Source: Halobacterium jilantaiense
GTDB lineage: Archaea; Halobacteriota; Halobacteria; Halobacteriales; Halobacteriaceae
Direction: 5' to 3'
Length of the DNA: 64,000 nt
NCBI RefSeq assembly: GCF_900110535.1
Contig: NZ_FOJA01000001.1
Coordinates: forward strand, 1,585,393-1,649,392
Of this stretch, positions 35,622-45,867 are shown one piece after another. Made by a program: the position numbers and the translations under genes. The notes under the pieces were generated by a model that was given only the letters and a program-made list of their open reading frames with translations, had not been told where the DNA came from and did not search any database. The number at the start of each line of letters is the position of its first letter. The first letter of the stretch is position 1.

Positions 35622-35819
35622 CTACTGCGAGTGGACGAGCCACGCCAGACCGACGCCGAGTGCGACGGCCGACACCGCACCGAGAATCTGGAAGACAGTC
35701 AGGAGCATCCCGCCGCTGTACTGCCAGGGCATCCCAACGAGCGTTCCGACTCCCACCAGCGCGACGAACGCGCCGACGAGCACCCCGAACGCGTCTAGGT
35801 CGTCCTCGAAGACGTTCAT
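35622..35819 (-). CDS. Small two-helix membrane protein, haloarchaeal
   Basis: This 65-residue protein begins MNVFEDDLDAFGVLVGAF and has two membrane segments (about 11-29 and 38-61). Its acidic cap and conserved feel suggest a real haloarchaeal family, though I cannot name it. An AT box near 35842-35849 gives the usual 27-nt spacing. Confidence 0.6.
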   Translation of the reverse strand: MNVFEDDLDAFGVLVGAFVALVGVGTLVGMPWQYSGGMLLTVFQILGAVSAVALGVGLAWLVHSQ

Positions 35820-35867
35820 ACCAAACTGGTCACCGCCGACCACGGTAAGCCTGACGGAAACCCCGGG

Positions 35868-36665
35868 TCAGTACCGGGACGGCAGGAACGCCAGCATCAC
35901 GACGAGCGACGCGGCCAGCAACGCCATGATGACGACGCCCCAGAGCCCGTTCGTGCGCTCGTGGAAGTGCTCCTGGGCGTCCACGTCACTGTGGTAATCC
36001 TCGTAATCCGTGGTCAGCTGGAGGGCGGTCTGGCCATCGGCCGTATCGAAGTGCGCGAGGTACGGCGTATCGGCGATACTCGTGTTCTCACCCTCGGCGA
36101 ACTCGACTTCGATGGTGTCGGGCGCGAACCACTCCACAGTCACCTCCTCCTCGGAGACGGACGCCACTGCCGTCTCGTTCTCGTTGCCGTCGTAGACGAC
36201 GGTGTCACCGACCTGGTACTCGTAGACCGTCTGCTCGGGGAGATAGCTCTCCCGAGGCACCAGGGTCCGGTTCTCACCATCCTCGATCACGACGTACGTC
36301 GTCCCGTTCTGCTCGACGGTCGGCCGGTCGACCTCCTGAACTTCGCGGAGCTCGAAGACACCCTGGGACTCGTTCAAGCCCGCCACGGTGAAGTTCTGTC
36401 CGTCCACTGTCACAGTGTCGTTCACTGCCCACGTCCCGGTGTACCGCGCGGACTCGTTCAACCACGTCGCCGTCGCCGACCCGTCGGAGACCGACGAGAA
36501 GGTGTACGACGTCCCGGCAATCGTCCGCTCCTCGTTCTCAGAGACGACGTAATCCGGGTCCTCGAGCGACACGGCCGGCTGCTGTGCCGCTCCGATCAAC
36601 GTGTACGAGCCCGCCGCGAGCAGGAGGAAGAGCGCGACGGATACCGCCGCAGCACGTCGTTGCAT
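35868..36665 (-). CDS. Membrane-anchored surface protein, haloarchaeal
   Basis: This 265-residue protein has an N-terminal hydrophobic segment (about 6-27) and a C-terminal one (about 241-261) followed by PSRY. The stretch between is acidic, beta-rich and carries several NxS/T sites (NES, NGT, NRT, NET, NTS), so it probably faces outside. No domain is recognised. GATTATAC on the minus strand near 36688-36695 is a good TATA box. Confidence 0.68.
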   Translation of the reverse strand: MQRRAAAVSVALFLLLAAGSYTLIGAAQQPAVSLEDPDYVVSENEERTIAGTSYTFSSVSDGSATATWLNESARYTGTWAVNDTVTVDGQNFTVAGLNESQGVFELREVQEVDRPTVEQNGTTYVVIEDGENRTLVPRESYLPEQTVYEYQVGDTVVYDGNENETAVASVSEEEVTVEWFAPDTIEVEFAEGENTSIADTPYLAHFDTADGQTALQLTTDYEDYHSDVDAQEHFHERTNGLWGVVIMALLAASLVVMLAFLPSRY

Positions 36666-36752
36666 ACCAGATGCGTGTAGTGGACGGCGTATAATCGTTA
36701 CTTTCCGCGTCCGAACCAGCCGACAACAGCTGAGTCACTGCGCCCGACGACC

Positions 36753-37559
36753 TCAAACCTCGTAAGAGACCTCCAAGACGGCCTCCCCAGCGGCCGTCTC
36801 AACAGTGACTGTATCTCTCCGGTCGCTCCACACCGGTGTCTCAGCGCCCCAGTACCGATGACCCTCCTCGTCGCTGCCGGAATCGCTGTGCAGCGTCACC
36901 TGCCCACCGGGCGCGAGTGTCGTCCCCTCCGGGAACGTGTAGGACTGACCCGCCTCGTTGTACACAACCCACCCCCCGAGATCGACTCGCTGCTCACCGT
37001 CGTTCTCGAACAGCAAGTACTCGTCGTCCAAACTGCGGCCAGTCCCCGTCTGCGCCCCGTGGAGTTCGTCGAGCACCAGCCCCTCCGCAGCCGCCGTCGG
37101 CGCGTGCTCGTCGTCGCGTGCCGGCGCGACAGCTGCCGCGCCCGAATCACGGCTGTCCGCCTCCCCGTCGGAATCCGCACCGGTCTCTCCATCGGACGCC
37201 ACCGGTTCTGCATCACCGGTATCACTCGTCGCCAGTACTTCGGCATCACTGTTGGGTGCCTCCCGAGTGCCATCACTAGCGCCCACCGCATCCCGGCTAA
37301 CCACGTCGAAAACAGGTCGATCACCCGACTCCGGCAGAGGCGGCCGATACACGACCACCTGGCCGGCCTCGTCGAGTCGCTCGAAGAACCGATCCCAGGA
37401 AACTACGCTATCACCACGAACCTCTGACTCCACGCGGACGACCTCGCTATCGTCGACACGGTCGACAACCGGACTGACATCGTGACGATCGACCAACGGC
37501 CGCAACTGCTCAGCGGACGATACCACGCGCACTGCTTCGAGGTTCGGTTCGTCTGTCAT
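36753..37559 (-). CDS. Lamin-tail-domain protein
   Basis: This 268-residue protein has an N-terminal alpha/beta region (to about 90), an acidic Ser/Ala/Asp linker (about 90-160) and a C-terminal lamin-tail (LTD) beta-sandwich: GLVLDELHGAQ, DEYLLFENDGEQRVDLGGWVVYNEAGQSYTFPEGTTLAPGG, VTVETAAGEAVLEVSYE. LTDs occur in haloarchaeal nucleases and surface proteins as binding modules. No nuclease motif or signal peptide is seen. The start MTDEPNLEAV at 37559 is chosen; a longer version begins MFVVLGCGP. Confidence 0.75.
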   Translation of the reverse strand: MTDEPNLEAVRVVSSAEQLRPLVDRHDVSPVVDRVDDSEVVRVESEVRGDSVVSWDRFFERLDEAGQVVVYRPPLPESGDRPVFDVVSRDAVGASDGTREAPNSDAEVLATSDTGDAEPVASDGETGADSDGEADSRDSGAAAVAPARDDEHAPTAAAEGLVLDELHGAQTGTGRSLDDEYLLFENDGEQRVDLGGWVVYNEAGQSYTFPEGTTLAPGGQVTLHSDSGSDEEGHRYWGAETPVWSDRRDTVTVETAAGEAVLEVSYEV

Positions 37560-37658
37560 CGGCCCACAGCCTAGTACGACGAACACCGACTTAGCCTATG
37601 GTCACCCAACTACATTCCACGTAGTGACACCGCTCGACATCTACGACCGCTCGCAAAA

Positions 37659-37734
37659 AGCCAAGGGCCGGATTTGAACCGGCGATGAGCGGCTCTGCAG
37701 GCCGCCGCGTTAGGCCGGACTCTGCCACCTTGGC
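37659..37734 (-). tRNA. tRNA-Cys, anticodon GCA
   Basis: The minus strand folds with acceptor GCCAAGG/CCTTGGC, anticodon arm GCGGC-CTGCAGA-GCCGC and T-arm GCCGG-TTCAAAT-CCGGC; discriminator U. No CCA is encoded. It lies 75 nt downstream of the rRNA terminator hairpin, so it may be a separate unit or a read-through tail of the rRNA operon. Confidence 0.96.
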
Positions 37735-37805
37735 GCTACTCCGTCGTACTTCGCTCTCGCGCATAAACCCAGCGGTCTCCGGCGTTGTCACTCCGCGAAA
37801 CAAAT

Positions 37806-37843
37806 ACAAAAAGCCCCGAACAGCGCTGGCGCTGTTCGAGGCT
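37806..37843 (-). terminator. Hairpin plus T-run after 5S rRNA
   Basis: The inverted repeat CGAACAGCGC-TG-GCGCTGTTCG (37817-37838), extended by GCC/GGC, is followed in the transcript by TTTTT (37812-37808). It lies 15 nt beyond the 5S 3' end and looks like the end of the rRNA operon. Confidence 0.65.
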
Positions 37844-37856
37844 TCGAGATTATGAA

Positions 37857-37980
37857 TGGCAGGCGGCGAACCGAATTTCCCAGAGGCTCGCGCACTCCAG
37901 TACTGACCGGAACGCAGGCGGGCTTATCTTCCGTGTTCGGGATGGGTACGGGAGTTGCCCCGCCGCTATGGCCGCCTTAA
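37857..37980 (-). rRNA. rrf: 5S ribosomal RNA
   Basis: The minus strand begins TTAAGGCGGCCATAGCGG and has GGGCAACTCCCGTACCCATCC and CCCGAACACGGAAGATAAGCCCGCC, matching halobacterial 5S rRNA. Ends are accurate to a few nt. It lies about 110 nt after 23S. Confidence 0.95.
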
Positions 37981-38051
37981 TACCGACCAACGGAATCGAA
38001 CCGTTGCTCCCGGGGAACCGGGACACCAGTATCGGCGGACGACATCCGTAT

Positions 38052-38087
38052 GTAAGTGCAATCCAGTTAACGCCTGGACTCGACCAC
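38052..38087 (-). other. 23S pre-rRNA processing stem, 3' arm
   Basis: GTAAGTGCAATCCAG (38052-38066) and CTGGACTCGACCAC (38074-38087) are exactly complementary to 41222-41236 and 41201-41214 across the 23S gene. The unpaired nucleotides between the two helices are the place expected for the bulge-helix-bulge cut by the archaeal splicing endonuclease. Confidence 0.8.
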
Positions 38088-38092
38088 GTATG

Positions 38093-41017
<2,925 letters not shown>

Positions 41018-41023
41018 TTGGTT

Positions 41024-41209
41024 GCCGACTGCAAAGCAGTCGGCGAATATGGTACTCAACCACACGAAGTGGTCGAGATGTTGGCTGCGATGCAGCCAAC
41101 GACGATGAATGTCGACTGTAGAACAGTCGACGATGCTCACCACGCAATGGGTGAGCGCTGTTGAGTCACGGATGTGACCAACAGTCGGTACTCGACCACG
41201 GTGGTCGAG
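41024..41209. repeat. Row of hairpins in the 23S leader
   Basis: Seven inverted repeats lie in a row between tRNA-Ala and 23S: 41024-41044 (GCCGACTG...CAGTCGGC), 41055-41077 (one mismatch), 41080-41100 (GTTGGCTGC...GCAGCCAAC), 41111-41131 (GTCGACTGT-AGA-ACAGTCGAC), 41135-41156, 41165-41178 and 41191-41209 (CTCGACCAC-G-GTGGTCGAG). The last uses the same bases as the 23S processing stem arm 41201-41214. Confidence 0.75.
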
Positions 41210-41236
41210 TCCAGTGAGCGCCTGGATTGCACTTAC
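41201..41236 (-). other. 23S pre-rRNA processing stem, 5' arm
   Basis: GTGGTCGAGTCCAG (41201-41214) and CTGGATTGCACTTAC (41222-41236) pair with 38074-38087 and 38052-38066. The helix brings both 23S ends together for excision from the primary transcript. Confidence 0.8.
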
Positions 41237-41317
41237 ACACGGTTGTCATCGCACGTCCCTTGGTGACAGGGAGCGTACATCGACCCTTCCCACCCGTGCT
41301 CTCGCAGGGCGGTGCAT

Positions 41318-41387
41318 CAGTCGTGTTCGGGAATCACCGTAACTTCGTCTCCCACTTAAGGGACACGGTTTGCGGTGACTCCCGAAC
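41318..41387 (-). promoter_or_regulatory. Spacer promoter-like element within a long hairpin
   Basis: The minus strand reads CCCTTAAGTGGGAG at about 41362-41349, like the boxes CCCTTAAGTAAT in the main rRNA promoters. It is framed by GTTCGGGAATCACCG (41318-41332) and CGGTGACTCCCGAAC (41373-41387), which can pair. Halobacterium rRNA operons are known to have an internal spacer promoter; this is the candidate. It would drive 23S and 5S only. Confidence 0.6.
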
Positions 41388-41391
41388 GGGA

Positions 41392-41463
41392 TGGACCCAC
41401 TGGGATTCGAACCCAGGGCATCCTCCTTGCAAAGGAGGCACTCTACCGCTGAGCTATGGGCCC
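41392..41463 (-). tRNA. tRNA-Ala, anticodon TGC (UGC)
   Basis: This 72-nt tRNA in the 16S-23S spacer has acceptor GGGCCCA/TGGGTCC, anticodon arm CCTCC-TTTGCAA-GGAGG and T-arm CTGGG-TTCGAAT-CCCAG; discriminator A. A tRNA-Ala in this place is standard for halobacterial rRNA operons. Confidence 0.98.
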
Positions 41464-41484
41464 ACCTCCCGATTGGGAGGAAGT

Positions 41485-41517
41485 GTTAGCCTTGATGGTT
41501 TGTAGGTGCCCAACTGG
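41485..41517 (-). other. 16S pre-rRNA processing stem, 3' arm
   Basis: GTTAGCCTTGATGGTTTG (41485-41502) and CCAACTGG (41510-41517) pair exactly with 43148-43165 and 43133-43140 across the 16S gene. The unpaired bases between the two helices mark the expected bulge-helix-bulge cut site. Confidence 0.8.
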
Positions 41518-41540
41518 GCACGACGGCGTCGTTCGGTGAG

Positions 41541-41557
41541 CTGAGGCGTCGCCTCAG
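41541..41557 (-). other. Short hairpin just after 16S
   Basis: CTGAGGC-GTC-GCCTCAG lies 12 nt beyond the 16S 3' end, inside the loop closed by the processing stem. It may help expose the 3' end for trimming. Confidence 0.4.
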
Positions 41558-41568
41558 TCTCGGACGTT

Positions 41569-43041
<1,473 letters not shown>

Positions 43042-43300
43042 TTGCTGGGATGGTACCCAGCGACCAAGACTATCAAGTCTTGGTTTGGCGGGGACACGTA
43101 ATGTGTCCCTTGGCACACGACGGTCGTCGCGGCCAGTTGGATGTCACCAAACCATCAAGGCTAACATCAGATTCCATCTGTACGGCGGACCGCAGGGGTG
43201 GAATCCTCATTCCTTCGGACCTGAACGTAGCTCCCGGTGGGCTATAAACCCATCGGAACCAGTCCGGCCCGAGACGACGTTCGCATTTCCCCGGACGCCC
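43042..43300 (-). other. 16S leader with processing stem
   Basis: The external transcribed leader lies between the last promoter and 16S. It holds the 5' arm of the 16S processing helix (43133-43140 and 43148-43165) and local hairpins such as GGGACAC-GTAAT-GTGTCCC (43091-43109) and CAAGACT-ATC-AAGTCTTG (43063-43081). No gene is present. Confidence 0.75.
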
Positions 43301-43304
43301 CGTT

Positions 43305-43313
43305 ATTACTTAA
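43305..43313 (-). promoter_or_regulatory. rRNA promoter box, most downstream (fifth)
   Basis: The minus strand reads TTAAGTAAT in the context CGGTTCGATGCCCTTAAGTAATAACGGGGCG. It is the copy nearest 16S. The 108 nt that follow it (43310-43417 on the plus strand) are duplicated at 43561-43668. Confidence 0.8.
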
Positions 43314-43436
43314 GGGCATCGAACCGCGCTCGAAGCGAGCGAGGCAGACACCAACGAAGGCGTCGAGGACACGCGTTAGCCACCTGGAGAACCCAGGCAG
43401 CCTCATTGTCGTTCGCGTATCATCGAACGCCCCGTT

Positions 43437-43445
43437 ATTACTTAA
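43437..43445 (-). promoter_or_regulatory. rRNA promoter box, fourth
   Basis: TTAAGTAAT on the minus strand with the same flanks (GGTTCGATGCCC upstream, AACGGGGCGTTCGATGA downstream). It lies 132 nt upstream of the fifth box. Confidence 0.8.
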
Positions 43446-43554
43446 GGGCATCGAACCGAGCCCAGAGCGAATCTGGACCGGCCGTCGGAGGCATGCGTCG
43501 GCTGCCCGAAACCGGACAACCCCATTGTCGTTCGCATCCCACCGAAGTGCCCTG

Positions 43555-43564
43555 TTACACTTAA
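43555..43564 (-). promoter_or_regulatory. rRNA promoter box, third (variant)
   Basis: The box reads TTAAGTGTAA, a variant of TTAAGTAAT, with the upstream GGTTCGATGCCC conserved and AGGGCACTTCGG downstream. It starts a near-exact copy of the fifth promoter's upstream block, so the array grew by duplication. Confidence 0.75.
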
Positions 43565-43687
43565 GGGCATCGAACCGCGCTCGAAGCGAGCGAGGCAGAC
43601 ACCAACGAAGGCGTCGAGGACATGCATTAGCCACCTGGAGAACCCAGGCAGCCTCATTGTCGTTCGCATCTCATCGAACGCCCCGTT

Positions 43688-43696
43688 ATTACTTAA
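43688..43696 (-). promoter_or_regulatory. rRNA promoter box, second
   Basis: TTAAGTAAT on the minus strand, flanked by GGTTCGATGCCC and AACGGGGCGTTCGATGAGATGCGAACG. Downstream start-region sequence TTCGATGAGATGCGAACG is shared by most copies. Confidence 0.8.
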
Positions 43697-43811
43697 GGGC
43701 ATCGAACCGAGCCCGTGAAGGCCCGGGTCGAACGGGACGAGGGGAGCGTCAATCAGTGGCGTCGGGTACACCGAGCCACCTCACGTCGTTCGCATCTCAT
43801 CCGAGTGCCGG

Positions 43812-43823
43812 GTTACGTAAAAC
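43812..43823 (-). promoter_or_regulatory. rRNA promoter box, first (most divergent)
   Basis: The box reads GTTTTACGTAAC with GGTTCGACGGG upstream and CCGGCACTCGGATGAGATGCGAACG downstream. It is the farthest from 16S and the least like the rest, but keeps the start-region sequence. Confidence 0.65.
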
Positions 43824-43841
43824 CCCGTCGAACCAGAGGCG

Positions 43842-44022
43842 CTTCGACACGCGACCGCATACCAGAAATCCGCAGCCGGCGCTACCGTGGTAGTGTCGCG
43901 TGGGCGGAGGTCGGCCGGTCGTCCCGCGCGTGTGCGTCCGGTCGGGCCGAGTGGTACCCACGCGAGCGGCAGTAGCCGGGCGACGGCCTAAGCAGTTGCG
44001 GGCGCGAAGAAAGCGAGGGTGG
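43842..44022. other. Intergenic region upstream of the rRNA promoters
   Basis: This 181-nt region lies between the first rRNA promoter and the end of the MC1 gene. No further promoter copy, RNA or frame is convincing. Confidence 0.4.
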
Positions 44023-44334
44023 TCAGTCTTCCAGGTGGTCGATGCCCTGCTTGGAGACGTTGGCCTTCGTGATGTCTCCGGGCATCCAGTCGGGCTTGTC
44101 GCTGGGGGCGTCTTCCTCCCAGGCCCAGGCTTCGTAGATGTGTACTTTGTCGGTCCCTTTCTCCCGGAGTTCGATGTCGTGGCGATCGGCATCGTCCTCG
44201 GAGTTCCCGACTTCGTCCAGCCGGCGGGCTGCCTTGAGTGCTGCCTGTCGGGGGGTGTTACCGCTGAAGACACTAGACTCGTCGCCGTCGTCAGTGCGGA
44301 GTGCGAAGTTCCGCTTACCGTCCTCACGTACCAT
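44023..44334 (-). CDS. Chromosomal protein MC1
   Basis: This 103-residue DNA-bending chromatin protein matches archaeal MC1: RNFALRTDDGDESSVFSGNTPRQAALKAARRL, then ELREKGTDKVHIYEAWAWEEDAPSDKPDWMPGDITKANVSKQGI. The basic residues of methanogen MC1 are partly replaced by acidic ones, as usual in halophiles. GGAGG lies 6 nt before the ATG, rare in this window. ATATATTTATC near 44371-44381 is a strong TATA box, giving a leader of about 15-20 nt. A high expression level is likely. Confidence 0.92.
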   Translation of the reverse strand: MVREDGKRNFALRTDDGDESSVFSGNTPRQAALKAARRLDEVGNSEDDADRHDIELREKGTDKVHIYEAWAWEEDAPSDKPDWMPGDITKANVSKQGIDHLED

Positions 44335-44339
44335 GGTTT

Positions 44340-44383
44340 TCCTCCATGTCAGGCCAACACAAGGCCCTGTGATAAATATATCG
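44340..44383 (-). promoter_or_regulatory. MC1 promoter and ribosome-binding site
   Basis: On the minus strand TATATTTATC (44380-44371) is the TATA element and ATGGAGGAAAACC runs up to the ATG, with GGAGG at 44345-44341. It is one of few genes here with a true Shine-Dalgarno and a short leader. Confidence 0.65.
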
Positions 44384-44548
44384 GCGAATTAGCTCGTTTG
44401 TTTATAAAGAGCGCGACCGATTTGGCCGAGAGCGCCCGGATTGCGTCGAGTGAGGACGGCAACAGTACTCGCGGGAGGGCAGTGTGTCCAGTGTCACGTC
44501 GGAAGCGCTTAAGTAGCGGCTGTGGCGAACGTCACCTAGACATCCGCG

Positions 44549-44746
44549 ATGGTTCGCAAGAAGAAACTGAGTCCGAGCGGCGCGAAGGGGGAGGACGGCG
44601 AGTACCACAACGCCCACGTGAATCTCCACGAGGACGAGCTGTCCGTCGCCGGCCTAGAGATCGGCGACGACGTGTTCGTGCGCGTACGGGAGGACAAGAT
44701 AATCATCCAACGGGCCGACACGGAGAACGTGGAGCACGACTTCTAG
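44549..44746 (+). CDS. AbrB/SpoVT-like small protein upstream of pyrD
   Basis: This 65-residue protein starts MVRKKKLSPSG and ends LSVAGLEIGDDVFVRVREDKIIIQRAD, a swapped-hairpin AbrB-like half (LGIxxGDxVxVxxxxxxIII). It could be a DNA-binding regulator. Its stop codon abuts the pyrD ATG with no gap, so translation is coupled and control of pyrD is a reasonable guess. CGCTTAAGTAG at 44507-44517 is a promoter-like box. Confidence 0.75.
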   Translation: MVRKKKLSPSGAKGEDGEYHNAHVNLHEDELSVAGLEIGDDVFVRVREDKIIIQRADTENVEHDF

Positions 44747-45796
44747 ATGTACGAACTCCTGAAACCCGCGCTGTTCCGGCTGCCGCCGGAGACGGCCCAC
44801 GAGTTGACAACCGGAGCGCTCCGGGTAGCCCAGCGCGCTGGCGCGCACCGCGCGTACGCGGACCACTTCACCGTCCGCGACGACCGGCTGGCCGTCGAGT
44901 CGTTCGGTCAGTCGTTCCCGAACCCGGTGGGTGTGGCGGCAGGCTTCGACAAGAACGCCGAGGTGCCGCGCGCGCTCGCTGGCCTCGGGTTCGGGCACGT
45001 GGAACTCGGTGCAGTGACCGCGGAGCGCCAGCCGGGCAACGACCGCCCGCGGCTGTTTCGGCTTCCGGACGACGAGGCGCTCGTGAATCGGATGGGCTTC
45101 AACAACGAGGGTGCCGACGCCGTGGGGGAGCGTCTGGACGAGGAGCCGCTGCCGGACGTGCCCGTGGGCGTGAACATCGGGAAGTCGAAGGTCACGCCCC
45201 TCGAAGAAGCGCCCGACGACTACCGGTACACGTTCGAGCGCGTCGGTGCAGCCGCCGACTACGTCGTCGTGAACGTCTCCAGCCCGAACACGCCCGGGCT
45301 CCGGGAGCTCCAGGGCCGCGAGTCGCTGGCGGCAATCCTGGGGATGCTCCAGGACGCGGGCGCGGACCGGCTGCTCGTGAAGCTCTCCCCGGACCTCCAC
45401 CGGGAAGCAGTCACCGACGCCGTCGAGCTGGCGACCGATCTGGGGCTGGACGGCATCGTGGCGACGAACACGACGACCGACCGGCCCGACAGCCTCCAGC
45501 ACCCGAACGCCGCCGAGACCGGTGGGCTCTCCGGAGCGCCGATCAGGGACCGCGCGACCGAGCAGGTGCGGTTCGTCGCCGAGCGAACCGACCTCCCCGT
45601 GGTCGGCGTGGGGGGCGTCGCGACGGCCGAGGACGCCTACGAGAAGATTCGCGCGGGCGCGAGCGTGGTTCAGCTGTACACCGCACTCGTCTACCGGGGG
45701 CCGTCGATCGCGAAGCGCATCAACGAAGGGCTGCTGGACTTGCTGGAGCGCGACGGCTTCGACAGCGTCGAGGACGCGGTCGGCGCAGACCTGTAG
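44747..45796 (+). CDS. pyrD: Dihydroorotate dehydrogenase (quinone), class 2
   Basis: This enzyme oxidises dihydroorotate to orotate at the membrane with quinone as acceptor. The 349-residue protein has the class 2 N-terminal helical segment (MYELLKPALFRLPPETAHELT), the FMN-barrel motifs NPVGVAAGFDKNAE, ELGAVTAERQPGNDRPRLFRLP, NRMGFNN, GVNIGKSK and the catalytic Ser in NVSSPNTPGLRELQ. GVGGVATAEDAYEKIRAGASVVQLYT closes the phosphate site. It follows the AbrB-like gene directly. The dihydroorotase gene is at 8637. Confidence 0.95.
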   Translation: MYELLKPALFRLPPETAHELTTGALRVAQRAGAHRAYADHFTVRDDRLAVESFGQSFPNPVGVAAGFDKNAEVPRALAGLGFGHVELGAVTAERQPGNDRPRLFRLPDDEALVNRMGFNNEGADAVGERLDEEPLPDVPVGVNIGKSKVTPLEEAPDDYRYTFERVGAAADYVVVNVSSPNTPGLRELQGRESLAAILGMLQDAGADRLLVKLSPDLHREAVTDAVELATDLGLDGIVATNTTTDRPDSLQHPNAAETGGLSGAPIRDRATEQVRFVAERTDLPVVGVGGVATAEDAYEKIRAGASVVQLYTALVYRGPSIAKRINEGLLDLLERDGFDSVEDAVGADL

Positions 45797-45867
45797 CGCT
45801 CCGGGGCTACGCGGCAGCAGACCGGAGCGGGCGTGAAGCGGGAGGCGAAAACGAGAGGGGGGCTGTG

